A stretch of 64,000 nt of DNA from Geminicoccaceae bacterium (GTDB lineage: Bacteria > Pseudomonadota > Alphaproteobacteria > Geminicoccales > Geminicoccaceae), in the NCBI GenBank assembly GCA_028285265.1, contig JANQPX010000039.1, positions 1 to 64,000 of the forward strand, read 5' to 3'. Below the pieces are notes generated by a model, which was not told the DNA's origin, made no database searches, and saw nothing but the letters and a program-made list of their open reading frames with translations. Positions 35,797 through 44,985 of this stretch are shown here, piece after piece. Each line of letters begins with the position of its first letter. The first letter of the stretch is position 1. The position numbers were made by a program, and so were the translations under genes.

Positions 35797-36556
<760 letters not shown>

Positions 36557-36606
36557 GCCGCTCCGTCGAAACGCTGCCGAAAACGCCTAAACCGCCCTGC
36601 CGCGAC

Positions 36607-37626
36607 CTACCCGCCGATCGTGTCGACGTAGCTGGTGTCAAGAAGCGTATCGAGGGTGATGTCGGCGTCGACCAAGCCCTCACCTTGGAACCACGCGAGC
36701 TGGTCTTTGACCGAAGCGACATTGAGCGCAGCGTTCTCGTTTAGGCGCATGGTGCCGTTGATGATCGAGGGTGCAGCCTTCTCACGCGGCCGATCGGTGT
36801 AGACGTAAGTGTGAATGAGATCGACCAGCTGATTGATCCCATCCTCGCCGTCGGCCTTGTCGATCATGGTCGCGTTATAGTCGGCAACGCCTTTGGAATA
36901 CGCCGCCAGAAAGTCGCTGGTCATGCCCTTTTCATCGGCCGCATTGGCAGCCGACGTAAAGACCGTCGTCACCTGGTAGTCAGGGAGATAGTCCGAGACA
37001 TTGCCGATGATATGAACGGCGCCGGATCCCGCGAGCGGTTTGGCGATATGGGGCACGATGGACCAGGCATCGATCTGACCGGACTTGAGCGCGCCGATGA
37101 TCGCACCGACTTTTTGCAGCGGCTTGAAGGTCGGCGTTGCCCCTTCGGCGAGCGCGATCTTCGAGCCCATATAGTGAAACGAGGATCCGGCAGTGGTCAT
37201 GCCGAAGCTCTTGCCGTCGAGGCCCGACGGACTGGTAAACCCACTCTGAAAGGCCGCATCAGAGGCCAAGATCTTTTGGCCATCAATCCCCTCTTCTTCC
37301 GAGAGCGCACCGCCGATGACCTTGATCGCGCCTTTTTGCGCGAGCGAGATCAGCCCCCCTGAAATCGCCGTCACGGCATAATCGACATCGCCTGACGCGA
37401 TCGCCACGGCCATGGGCTGCGCCGCCTGAAAGAATTTGAGCTCAACATCAAGCCCAGCGTCGGCAAAATAGCCGCGCTCCACGGCGATAAAGCTGCCTGA
37501 GTGGCTGGTGAAGCGAAGAGCACCGACCACGATCTTCCGATCCTGTGCGATTGCCGGTGCCGCCAAACCTGAGGCGGCAGCTGCCCCCATGAGTCCAAGG
37601 GCGGTTCGTCGTTTGATGGTCAACAT
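36607..37626 (-). CDS. ABC transporter substrate-binding protein (NMT1/SsuA-like)
   Basis: A 339-residue periplasmic protein. The N-terminus has a twin-arginine-like signal (KRRTALGLMGAAAASGLAA, cleaved after AIAQ). The body follows the NMT1/SsuA type-II binding fold: FIAVERGYFADAGLDVELKFF near residue 48, VAIASGDVDYAVTAISGGL near 73, GKSFGMTTAGSSFHYMGSKI near 140 and ALKSGQIDAWSIVPHIAKPL near 182. The substrate cannot be told; aliphatic sulfonates, taurine, nitrate and pyrimidine precursors are all carried by this group. It is the first gene of the operon. Confidence 0.88.
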   Translation of the reverse strand: MLTIKRRTALGLMGAAAASGLAAPAIAQDRKIVVGALRFTSHSGSFIAVERGYFADAGLDVELKFFQAAQPMAVAIASGDVDYAVTAISGGLISLAQKGAIKVIGGALSEEEGIDGQKILASDAAFQSGFTSPSGLDGKSFGMTTAGSSFHYMGSKIALAEGATPTFKPLQKVGAIIGALKSGQIDAWSIVPHIAKPLAGSGAVHIIGNVSDYLPDYQVTTVFTSAANAADEKGMTSDFLAAYSKGVADYNATMIDKADGEDGINQLVDLIHTYVYTDRPREKAAPSIINGTMRLNENAALNVASVKDQLAWFQGEGLVDADITLDTLLDTSYVDTIGG

Positions 37627-37911
37627 GGTGGTCTCCCCGATGACACGGTCGTTTTGTTGGGTTGGTTCAAGGCTCTTTCGGCTACGATGCCAGCCCCTTC
37701 CTGCGCGAGCCCACGCGGCCGAGGCGTCTCCTTGGCCACATGCACAAATGTCAGCGTCACCAGAAGCAACGCCTCCCTTACGATCAGAGGCGTGCCGGCT
37801 GATGCCGTCTTCTCTTCACTTCTAACGCAAAAAGCTGCCGCCTCGCGAGTCGTCACAAGGACACGATGTTGCTTGAAAGCAACACAAAGGCCCTTTATCG
37901 GCTGCGTTCAG

Positions 37912-38529
37912 TCAGCCACCGACGATGGAGCAATCGAGATTGCGTCGCGCAAGCCACGAACAGTGGTCATCGGCGAGATCCCGCCTTGAGTAGGCACCAG
38001 CCAGGACATGATACAAGGTGCCGTCGTCGCTCTCTCGGCGATCAAAGGAAGGATCGAGACCCTCCAAGAGCATGTTCGAGTCGGCCTCAAAACCGGCCCA
38101 CGCCAAACGGGCACTCAATTCTGATTGATAGGCACCCAAATGCAGGCGATAGGCATGCGTGAGCTCAGGCGTACCTAACCTCTCTTCGGTCGACGAGGTG
38201 GACGCATAGGTCTCGGCGACAGCCGGATGGGACGCACCGGATTGATGAAGCCACGCCGAAGGCGTACCCGTCATAATCATCAGAGCACCGACGGCAATGC
38301 TAGCGCCGGTAAGAACACCAAAACTCTTCCGCCAGCGCTGATTGGCGCTTGCGGGTGTTGGCGCTTTTACAGGCTCGCTGCGCTGAACGTTGCCAAGCGA
38401 CAGAGGCATCGCTGGGGCGGCATCGGTGCGATCCAAAGCGATCCTCTGATGAGGCTTTCGCTCCTTCACGCGCCACCCACCTCTTTGGGCTGCTCCACGC
38501 GACGGTGGGGAAGATAAGGGCGTCTCCAT
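37912..38529 (-). CDS. SPOR-domain membrane protein
   Basis: A 205-residue protein with a basic cytoplasmic part (residues 1-68), one membrane segment (about 69-89, FGVLTGASIAVGALMIMTG) and a periplasmic tail. The tail (LTHAYRLHLGAYQSELSARL, then LYHVLAGAYSRRDLADD) fits a SPOR domain, which binds denuded septal peptidoglycan. It may take part in division or envelope remodelling. The start is uncertain: the ATG at 38529 has only a weak ribosome binding site and an ATG at residue 41 is an alternative. Confidence 0.62.
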   Translation of the reverse strand: METPLSSPPSRGAAQRGGWRVKERKPHQRIALDRTDAAPAMPLSLGNVQRSEPVKAPTPASANQRWRKSFGVLTGASIAVGALMIMTGTPSAWLHQSGASHPAVAETYASTSSTEERLGTPELTHAYRLHLGAYQSELSARLAWAGFEADSNMLLEGLDPSFDRRESDDGTLYHVLAGAYSRRDLADDHCSWLARRNLDCSIVGG

Positions 38530-39099
38530 GGTTTCGTCCGGTGCTCGTGAGATGACGGCGCTCGAAAAATTTTATGTGCTTTAAAGCGTTCCCTTTTTGT
38601 CCGTTCGCGGCGCTAAGTGAAAGTCTTTTCAGCACAAACTATGGTTAATCTGCACCATATGTTGCTATGCAGCAACGCTCCCTTGACCATGACTTATCCA
38701 CAGGCCTTTTTGCCCCTTGTCATCTGCGGCGATGGCTGCCCTTGATCGATCGACGAGACGTGAATCCAAGTCTTCCTGCGTCACGTGGCGCTCTGGCTGG
38801 CGGCAGGCGTGTTACGAAACAGCTGCTGATCTTGGTCTGTCGAAGAGGCTTTGAGGGCTAGCGGGGAGATCGAATGCTGAATTTTGTCGCAATATCGTCT
38901 TTGACGGAGGGATACATCCGCCGAACGGTTCGCAATTCAGGATGTTACCTGCCTTCGCTGTCACAACGCATGAAGACGAGTGGGTCGAAGACCAGACGAT
39001 GACACCAAGCGGACCTCTGTGCCCTGGCTCGGCGAAGAAAGCCGTCTGCGAGGCACCGATCATCGCAAAAACAGCTATCTTCTCTCGATTTTTGTAGAG
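38530..39099. other. Non-coding stretch with one DnaA-box sequence
   Basis: No gene is convincing here. The stretch contains an inverted repeat GTTGCT/AGCAAC near 38660-38677 and one perfect DnaA box at 38694-38702. It separates the SPOR-domain gene from tRNA-His. Confidence 0.4.
38694..38702 (+). other. DnaA-box consensus sequence (single)
   Basis: TTATCCACA matches the DnaA-binding consensus exactly. I see no cluster of further boxes, no A+T-rich unwinding element next to it and no origin-linked gene, so this alone does not show a replication origin. Confidence 0.3.
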
Positions 39100-39177
39100 T
39101 GGGGCGAGCGACCGGAATTGAACCGGCGACCTCCAGAGCCACAATCTGGCGCTCTAACCGACTGAGCTACGCCCGCC
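39100..39177 (-). tRNA. tRNA-His (GTG)
   Basis: The minus strand folds into a complete cloverleaf. The acceptor stem is GCGGGCG with its partner CGCTCGC (one G-U pair), the D arm contains TAGCTCAG, the anticodon stem is CCAGA/TCTGG around the loop TTGTGGC with anticodon GTG, and the T arm has GGTTCAATTCC. An encoded G at position -1 faces C73, the identity element of histidine tRNA. The CCA end is encoded. Confidence 0.95.
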
Positions 39178-39247
39178 ATCGCGGATTGTTTAGACGCTTC
39201 GCAGCAGCAACGTCAAGCGATCCCTTAATTTCCGCTTAATTGCCGCA

Positions 39248-39285
39248 TGATCAAAATTTAGGCAGTCCTGCACAAATTTTGATCA
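39248..39285. promoter_or_regulatory. Long inverted repeat upstream of glnB
   Basis: TGATCAAAATTT (39248-39259) and AAATTTTGATCA (39274-39285) are perfectly complementary 12-base arms around a 14-base centre. A partial half-site, GGTCAAAATTG, follows near 39302-39312. The spacing upstream of a sigma-54-type promoter suits an enhancer for an activator, but the sequence is not the usual NtrC consensus, so the bound protein is unknown. Confidence 0.5.
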
Positions 39286-39337
39286 GATACTGGCATAGAT
39301 CGGTCAAAATTGAGCCAATTCGATATGATTCGCAATT

Positions 39338-39353
39338 TGGCACGATCTATGCG
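39338..39353 (+). promoter_or_regulatory. Sigma-54-type (-24/-12) promoter of glnB-glnA
   Basis: TTGGCACGATCTATGC carries the invariant GG (39339-39340) and GC (39351-39352) of RpoN promoters with the required ten-base spacing, and TGGCACG matches the -24 consensus exactly; the -12 element is ATGC instead of TTGC. It lies about 100 bases before glnB. Nitrogen-dependent control of glnBA by NtrC and sigma-54 is known in alphaproteobacteria. Confidence 0.7.
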
Positions 39354-39448
39354 TAAACGAGGGCGAGCTGGCGATGGATGGTGCAGAGCACGGTCATCGC
39401 TCTGGGTGGCAACTGCGCGTGACGATGAAAAGAGGGTCGGTATTCTCC

Positions 39449-39787
39449 ATGAAGAAGATCGAGGCTGTGATCAAGCCGTTCAAATTGGATGAGGTCAAAG
39501 AAGCCTTGCAAGAGATCGGGCTGAAAGGCATGACGGTGACCGAAGTGAAAGGCTTTGGACGCCAGAAGGGTCATACCGAGCTCTATCGTGGCGCTGAGTA
39601 TGTCGTCGACTTTCTTCCCAAGGTGAAGATAGAAATCGCTCTCGAATCCGACTTGGTCGAGCGTGCCGTTGAAGCCATTCAACAGGCCGCGAAAACGGAT
39701 CGGATAGGCGATGGGAAGATTTTCGTCTACGACCTCGAGCAGGTCACCCGTATCCGAACCGGAGAGACCGGCGCCGAGGCTCTCTAA
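39449..39787 (+). CDS. glnB: Nitrogen regulatory protein PII
   Basis: A 112-residue protein, exact PII length. MKKIEAVIKPFKLDEVKEAL opens the fold. The T-loop carries FGRQKGHTELYRGAEYVVDF with the uridylylation tyrosine at position 51. KIFVYDLEQVTRIRTGETG is the C-terminal ATP/2-oxoglutarate-binding part. PII senses glutamine, 2-oxoglutarate and adenylates, and controls GlnE, NtrB and often AmtB. The gene precedes glnA in one operon, 110 bases apart, downstream of a sigma-54-type promoter. An upstream in-frame ATG at 39374 is rejected because it would extend the conserved N-terminus. Confidence 0.95.
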   Translation: MKKIEAVIKPFKLDEVKEALQEIGLKGMTVTEVKGFGRQKGHTELYRGAEYVVDFLPKVKIEIALESDLVERAVEAIQQAAKTDRIGDGKIFVYDLEQVTRIRTGETGAEAL

Positions 39788-39896
39788 ACACCGATTGCCG
39801 AAAGCAAACATCCGATCGGTTATCGGTGAATTGGGCTCGGTGATCGATACGGCAAAAACAACCGATGGGGACAACACCAGAAAGGACGTTTACACC

Positions 39897-41327
39897 ATGA
39901 TGTTGGGATGCACTTCCGCGGAAGACGTTGCCAAGGCGATGAAAGATCATGAGGTGGAGGTCGTTGACGTCCGCTTCACCGATCTGCCGGGTATGTGGCA
40001 GCATACCTCGTTTCCGGCAAGCGCCTTCGGCGTTGATAATATCGAAGAAGGCCTTGGCTTTGACGGTTCGTCGATCCGTGGGTTCCAGGAGATTCAAGCC
40101 TCCGACATGATTCTGATGCCGGATGCGTCGACCGCGTTTATTGACCCGTTCTGTGCTCATAAGACGCTGGTGCTGATCGCGGACATTCACGACCCCATCA
40201 CCCGCGACTTCTACCCGCGCGATCCGCGCGGCGTCGCCAAGCGCGCTGAAGCCTATCTGCAAGCGACCGGCCTTGGCGACCGCGCCTTCTTCGGCCCTGA
40301 GGCTGAATTCTTCGTCTTTGACGATGTGCGTTATGGCCAGGACGTCAACTATGGCGGCTACGAGGTCGACTCCGTTGAGGCGCATTGGAACTCCAACGCC
40401 GACGAGGGCCCTAACCTCGGCCATAAGGTACGCCCGAAGGAAGGCTACTTCCCCGTGCCGCCCAACGACACGCTCATGGACATGCGTTCCGAGATGTCGC
40501 TGGTCATGGAGAGGATCGGTCTGACCGTCGAGTGTCACCACCACGAGGTGGCGACGGCCGGTCAGTGCGAAATCGACATGAAGTTTAACACGCTGCTGCA
40601 AATGGCGGACGACCTCATCAAGTACAAATATGTGGTCAAGAATGTCGCCAGGATGCACGGCAAGACCGCGACCTTCATGCCGAAGCCGCTCTTTGGCGAT
40701 AACGGCTCGGGCATGCATGTGCATCAGAGCATCTGGAATGGCGACGATCCGACCTTTGGTGATGAAGGCGGCTATGCGAAGCTCTCCGACAACTGCCGCT
40801 ACTATATCGGCGGTCTTCTGAAGCACGCGCCAGCTGTTCTGGCCTTCGCTGCACCGACCACCAATTCCTATCACCGTCTGGTGCCTGGCTACGAAGCACC
40901 GGTGAACTTGGTGTGGTCACTCCGCAACCGTTCGGCTGCCGTTCGCATTCCGATGTACTCCGACAGCCTTAAGGCGAAGCGCTGCGAGTTCCGTTGCCCG
41001 GATCCGTCCTGCAACCCGTATCTCGCCTTCTCCGCTATGCTGATGGCCGGCATCGACGGCATCAAGAACAAGATCGATCCAGGCGATCCGGTCGACAAGA
41101 ACATCTACGACTTGCCACCGGAAGAGCTGGCCGAACTCGCAAGCGTCCCAGGCTCGCTCGACGAGGCCCTAAATGCGCTTGAGGCCGATCACAGCTTCCT
41201 CACCGAGGGCGATGTGTTCTCTGAAGACTTTGTCCAGAACTATATCGGCTACAAGCGTGAAGCTGAGGTGGATGCGGTGCGTCTTCGTCCGCATCCCTAT
41301 GAGTTCGTGATGTACTACGACATCTGA
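39897..41327 (+). CDS. glnA: Glutamine synthetase type I
   Basis: A 476-residue glutamine synthetase (GSI-beta) that makes glutamine from glutamate and ammonia with ATP. Key motifs are FDGSSIRGFQEIQASDM near residue 58, the metal-binding FGPEAEFFVFD near 130, GSGMHVHQSIW near 265, the ATP loop TNSYHRLVPGYEAPVNLVWS near 325, and the adenylylation site KNIYDLPPEE with Tyr near 400, so it should be turned off by GlnE. The start ATGATG at 39897 is preceded by AAAGGACG. An intrinsic terminator follows at 41351. It forms an operon with glnB. Confidence 0.97.
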   Translation: MMLGCTSAEDVAKAMKDHEVEVVDVRFTDLPGMWQHTSFPASAFGVDNIEEGLGFDGSSIRGFQEIQASDMILMPDASTAFIDPFCAHKTLVLIADIHDPITRDFYPRDPRGVAKRAEAYLQATGLGDRAFFGPEAEFFVFDDVRYGQDVNYGGYEVDSVEAHWNSNADEGPNLGHKVRPKEGYFPVPPNDTLMDMRSEMSLVMERIGLTVECHHHEVATAGQCEIDMKFNTLLQMADDLIKYKYVVKNVARMHGKTATFMPKPLFGDNGSGMHVHQSIWNGDDPTFGDEGGYAKLSDNCRYYIGGLLKHAPAVLAFAAPTTNSYHRLVPGYEAPVNLVWSLRNRSAAVRIPMYSDSLKAKRCEFRCPDPSCNPYLAFSAMLMAGIDGIKNKIDPGDPVDKNIYDLPPEELAELASVPGSLDEALNALEADHSFLTEGDVFSEDFVQNYIGYKREAEVDAVRLRPHPYEFVMYYDI

Positions 41328-41350
41328 TCCCTTTGCCTCCCTGAAAATTA

Positions 41351-41379
41351 GGGCCGCCTTCGGGCGGCCCTTTTTTCTT
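41351..41379 (+). terminator. Intrinsic terminator after glnA
   Basis: GGGCCGCC and GGCGGCCC form a perfect eight-pair stem closed by a TTCG tetraloop, followed by six T residues and CTT. It starts 24 bases after the glnA stop codon. Confidence 0.93.
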
Positions 41380-42177
41380 GGAGGCACGTCTCTGTCAGCT
41401 TCATTCTTTCCTAGAGATGCAGCATGCCCCTGGGGACAGCAGGTCGTGTAGTCGCGCGTTTTTCGAGACGCTAGATCACGACCATAATTGTTACAGAAAA
41501 TACGATCAGCCGAACGAAGCCGCCGGTCCGATCAATAAGACTGTCGACCATGAGGATCTCATCGAGACATCGTCCCCCCGGCAAAAGGACGTCATCGCGA
41601 CGACCACCCGATCCGCCATGCCACCTGACCCCATGATCATCACCTGATCGCTGCAACACAATCTCCGTAATTCAATTTATAAGCTATTATTTATAGAGAT
41701 ATTCTCCCTAAGCGACAATTGAAATGAGTTGTCACCTCCGTCGAAAATCGAAGCGGACGATCAAAATCGCCCTGACGCCTCGGACTGTGAGGCCAGGTGC
41801 CTGGCGTTGTTGATCGGAGACTCGGAAGTCTGGTTCGTGCGGCCGCCTACCATAGGATCTTATGGCGTGTTCCGCTGCGTTCATGCCGGTGACATCGACG
41901 ACCTGGTCGGAGAACGGCAGCAGGCTATTCGGTTCTGATGGCGATGGCGGATCAGATGCGTGAGGTTGATCTTTGCTGGCGTTTCCTCAGCGGGCGCTCA
42001 AAGCCGACATGTTCGCTTCTCTTCAGAGAACTGCCGGCCCGGAGAACGCTGCGCTGACCCTTCTCAAAGGATCTTCTATCCAGCCTTCCCTTCCCTAAGG
42101 ACGAGATCTAACGCCGGATACGTCGGCAAAAGCACGTGCGATATCTGTTCCAAGACAACGTCGTCCTGGCCTGGTCG
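41380..42177. other. Gene-poor stretch between glnA and rnhA
   Basis: About 800 bases between convergent genes. Short frames at 41378-41647 and 41729-41938 lack ribosome binding sites and recognisable patterns. No repeat, IS end or RNA gene is visible. An A+T-rich patch lies at 41660-41720. Confidence 0.4.
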
Positions 42178-42660
42178 CTAAGCGGCCTCGCCACCTCGGT
42201 TCTTGATCGCTTGGGTCGCAAGCTTATCGGCACGCTCATTGTCGGCATGGCCGGCGTGCCCTTTGACCCACCGCCAGTCGACCTCATGACGCTGCGTCGC
42301 CTCGTCCAGGCGCTCCCAGAGATCCTTGTTCTTCACCGGCTTCTTATCCGCCGTCTTCCAGCCATTGGCCTTCCAGCCCGCGAGCCAACCGGTAATGCCA
42401 CGCTTTACATAATTGCTGTCGGTGACCAGCTTGACCTTCATCGGTCGTTTCAGGGTCTCCAACGCCATAATCGCGGCCATGAGCTCCATGCGATTGTTGG
42501 TGGTGTCCGGCTCGAAGCCGGAGAGCTCCTTATCGAGTCCGCGCCAGCGCATGATGGCCCCCCAGCCACCCGGGCCGGGATTACCGGAACAAGCCCCATC
42601 GGTATAAATCTCGACGCGCTCTACCGGCGGCTGCTCGTCGTTGCTGGTCGCATCAGTCAT
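42178..42660 (-). CDS. rnhA: Ribonuclease HI
   Basis: A 160-residue RNase HI, which cuts the RNA strand of RNA-DNA hybrids. The four catalytic acidic residues are visible: Asp in IYTDGACSGNPGPGG, Glu in NNRMELMAAI, Asp in LVTDSNYVKRG and Asp in GHADNERADKLA, with the flexible-loop His in VKGHAGH. The basic protrusion (GWLAGWKANGWKTADKKPVKN) is present. The ATG at 42660 is taken; one at 42672 four codons upstream is possible. It overlaps nothing and lies 24 bases before homoserine kinase in the reverse direction, in one likely operon with thrB and ispH. Confidence 0.95.
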   Translation of the reverse strand: MTDATSNDEQPPVERVEIYTDGACSGNPGPGGWGAIMRWRGLDKELSGFEPDTTNNRMELMAAIMALETLKRPMKVKLVTDSNYVKRGITGWLAGWKANGWKTADKKPVKNKDLWERLDEATQRHEVDWRWVKGHAGHADNERADKLATQAIKNRGGEAA

Positions 42661-42683
42661 TGATTGTTCCAAACCATTGGCGA

Positions 42684-43646
42684 TCAGTCCAAACCATAGG
42701 CGCCAGGGCCCGTTACGCCTCGATGGAAACGAAGCTTTTCCAGAAATTCAAGCGGGTCTTTCGGCTTCACCAACGCCCCTTCGACTTGGTTCACCCAGTC
42801 ATAGAGGCGGGTCAGCAGAAAGCGAAGTGCAGCCCCTCGGGCCAATAGGGGCAAGGCTTCGAGTTCGCCTTCGCTGAGCGGGCGCACATGACGATAGGCG
42901 CGCAGCATCTGCCGGGCTTTGGTGATGTTGAAGGCCCCATCGATCTCAAAGCACCAAGCGTTCAAGCAGATCGCGATGTCATAGGCGAGCAAATCGTTGC
43001 ACGCGAAGTAAAAGTCGATCAGCCCGGTCAATCGCTCCTTTTGAAAGAAGACGTTGTCCTGGAACAGATCGGCGTGAATGACGCCGTCAGGGAGACCCGA
43101 TGGCCAGGCCTTGGAAAGATGCTCAAGTTCGCGCTCGATCTCACCGCGAAGTCCCGGGCTGACCGCATCGGCATCCGCCGCACAGCGCTCGAACAACGTG
43201 CCCCACCCCATCAGCGAGAGTGAATTCGCACGACGGATCGTGAAATCAGCGCCGGCGAGGTGCAACTCCGCCAAAGCGGCGCCAAGACCGGCACAGTGAA
43301 AGGGCTGGATGCGCTTTGGCCACACGCCGTCGAGATAGCTGATCATCGCCGCCGGACGTTCGCAAAGCGTCCGCAGCACCTGGCCGTCTTTCCCCTGAAT
43401 GGGGGTCGGACAAGGCACGCCTTTGGCAGCGAGATGGTCCATCAAGCCTAGAAAAAACGGGAGGTCGGCTGGATCCACGCGCTTTTCGTAAAGCGTCAGG
43501 ATAAAGCGACCGCTTTCGGTCATCAGGAGATAGTTGGAGTTCTCAACCCCTTCTGCGATGCCTTTGACGCTCACCGCTTCGCCGACGTCATAAGCGCCGA
43601 GAAACGCGTCCAAAGAGTCATCGTCGATTGCCGTATAGACCGCCAT
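42684..43646 (-). CDS. thrB: Homoserine kinase (APH-fold ThrB)
   Basis: A 320-residue kinase of the aminoglycoside-phosphotransferase fold, the ThrB type common in alphaproteobacteria, rather than the GHMP fold of enterics. It makes O-phosphohomoserine for threonine synthesis. VSVKGIAEGVENSNYLLMT near residue 26 is the nucleotide-loop region, VIHADLFQDNVFF near 190 is the catalytic HxDxxxxN loop, and LIDFYFACNDLLAYDIAIC near 208 holds the metal-binding Asp. Its position between ispH and rnhA matches the order seen in related genomes. Confidence 0.93.
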   Translation of the reverse strand: MAVYTAIDDDSLDAFLGAYDVGEAVSVKGIAEGVENSNYLLMTESGRFILTLYEKRVDPADLPFFLGLMDHLAAKGVPCPTPIQGKDGQVLRTLCERPAAMISYLDGVWPKRIQPFHCAGLGAALAELHLAGADFTIRRANSLSLMGWGTLFERCAADADAVSPGLRGEIERELEHLSKAWPSGLPDGVIHADLFQDNVFFQKERLTGLIDFYFACNDLLAYDIAICLNAWCFEIDGAFNITKARQMLRAYRHVRPLSEGELEALPLLARGAALRFLLTRLYDWVNQVEGALVKPKDPLEFLEKLRFHRGVTGPGAYGLD

Positions 43647-43739
43647 GTATCTGCCGCTGGCTTGAAACAGCTATGGGTTTAGCGAATGCATTGGACTTTG
43701 ACGACGGTCATCTTGGAAAAAACCCAGAGACTGATTGTC

Positions 43740-44693
43740 TCAAGAGGCGCGTCGTAGCGGACTAGGTGGCGTGCGGAAGCGCACATCCTCCTTCACCACC
43801 TCCACTTCTTCGACAGTGACATCAAATTGACCGCGGCAGGCCGCGATCAGCGCATCGACCAGTTCCTCAGGCGCCGAAGCACCGGCCGACACGGCGACGG
43901 TCTTAACACCGTCAAATAACGACCAATCCAAACTGTCCGGCGACTGCACCAACTGCGCCTTCGGGCAGCCGGCTGATTTCGCGACCTCGACCAACCGAAC
44001 CGAGTTGGAGGAGTTGGTCGCGCCGATGATCAAGGTCAGATCGGCTTTCGGCGCCAGGGTCTCGACAGCGCGCTGACGGTTAGTGGTGGCGTAACAGATG
44101 TCTTCGCGCTTTGGACCCGCGATGCTCGGAAATCGCCGTTTCAGGACAGCGAGAACATCCTCGGTCTCGCGCACCGACAACGTTGTCTGGGTGGCATAGG
44201 CGAGATTGGTGGGCTCATCGACCTCGATCGCTTCCGCCTGCTCGACATTCTCCACCAAACGCACCGCACCATCGGGAAGCTGCCCCATCGTGCCGACCAC
44301 CTCGGGATGGCCAGCATGACCGATCAAAAGAACCGTCTTGCCACCCTTGTGATGCTGCTCGACACCACGATGCACCTTGCTGACCAGCGGACAGGTCGCA
44401 TCCGCATAAATCAGCCGACGCCTCTTGGCCTCCGCCGGCACCGCTTTCGGCACGCCATGGGCCGAGAACACCACGATCGCATCGTCCGGAACTTCATCAA
44501 GTTCCTCGACAAACACAGCACCTTTGGCTTTGAGCCCGTCGACGACATGCTTGTTGTGCACGATTTCATGGCGGACATAGACCGGCGGACCGTTCTTCTC
44601 GAGCGCCTTTTCGACAATATCAATGGCCCGTTCAACACCGGCGCAAAAGCCGCGTGGATTGGCCAGCAGGATGGTTAGCTGTTCAGCCGTCAT
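43740..44693 (-). CDS. ispH: 4-hydroxy-3-methylbut-2-enyl diphosphate reductase
   Basis: A 317-residue IspH (LytB), the last enzyme of the non-mevalonate isoprenoid pathway. It carries a [4Fe-4S] cluster held by three cysteines, seen in NPRGFCAGVERAI near residue 17, YADATCPLVSKVH near 100 and KREDICYATTNRQ near 200. VRHEIVHNKHVVDGL and FSAHGVPKAV hold the conserved histidines, and ATNSSNSVRLVEVA near 227 is the substrate-binding part. The gene heads the minus-strand ispH-thrB-rnhA group. Confidence 0.96.
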   Translation of the reverse strand: MTAEQLTILLANPRGFCAGVERAIDIVEKALEKNGPPVYVRHEIVHNKHVVDGLKAKGAVFVEELDEVPDDAIVVFSAHGVPKAVPAEAKRRRLIYADATCPLVSKVHRGVEQHHKGGKTVLLIGHAGHPEVVGTMGQLPDGAVRLVENVEQAEAIEVDEPTNLAYATQTTLSVRETEDVLAVLKRRFPSIAGPKREDICYATTNRQRAVETLAPKADLTLIIGATNSSNSVRLVEVAKSAGCPKAQLVQSPDSLDWSLFDGVKTVAVSAGASAPEELVDALIAACRGQFDVTVEEVEVVKEDVRFRTPPSPLRRAS

Positions 44694-44955
44694 TGGAACC
44701 GTTTCTCAAGAGGCACTCAGTCGGTAGATCGACAGGACAATCGACCACTCCCTCCAACCCTCATAGGACCGCCAGCGCTCGGCGGCAAGCTTTCACATCA
44801 GCGACATGGCGATCCGACGCGTTTCCGACAACGCGCCTGCGACATTATTGATGGCATCTGCTGCCTGTTTGCGACAGGTTCTGGTGCGGCCGATGCCGAC
44901 CTCAAGACAAGCGGCAAGAAGCCGGTTGACGCTCGCTAATCAGGCTCATAAACGT

Positions 44956-44970
44956 TGCTGCACTGCAGCA
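44956..44970. promoter_or_regulatory. Palindrome in serC leader
   Basis: TGCTGCA and TGCAGCA form a perfect seven-base inverted repeat with a single central C, 15 bases before the serC ATG and next to its ribosome binding site (GAGG). A protein bound here would block translation or transcription of serC. A structured leader RNA is known before serC in some alphaproteobacteria, but I cannot show that fold here. Confidence 0.4.
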
Positions 44971-44985
44971 GAGGTCAATTAAAAC

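Noticed and set aside
38694..38702. Possible replication origin from a perfect DnaA box
   Set aside because: Only one box is seen, with no box cluster, unwinding element or origin-linked genes.
39744..40874. A 376-codon open frame on the minus strand
   Set aside because: It is antisense to glnB and glnA. Both sense proteins are near-perfect family matches.
41378..41938. Short frames between glnA and rnhA
   Set aside because: No start signals and no recognisable protein pattern.
44700..44985. A structured serC leader RNA
   Set aside because: Apart from the short palindrome at 44956-44970, I could not build the two-hairpin fold known upstream of serC in some alphaproteobacteria with confidence.
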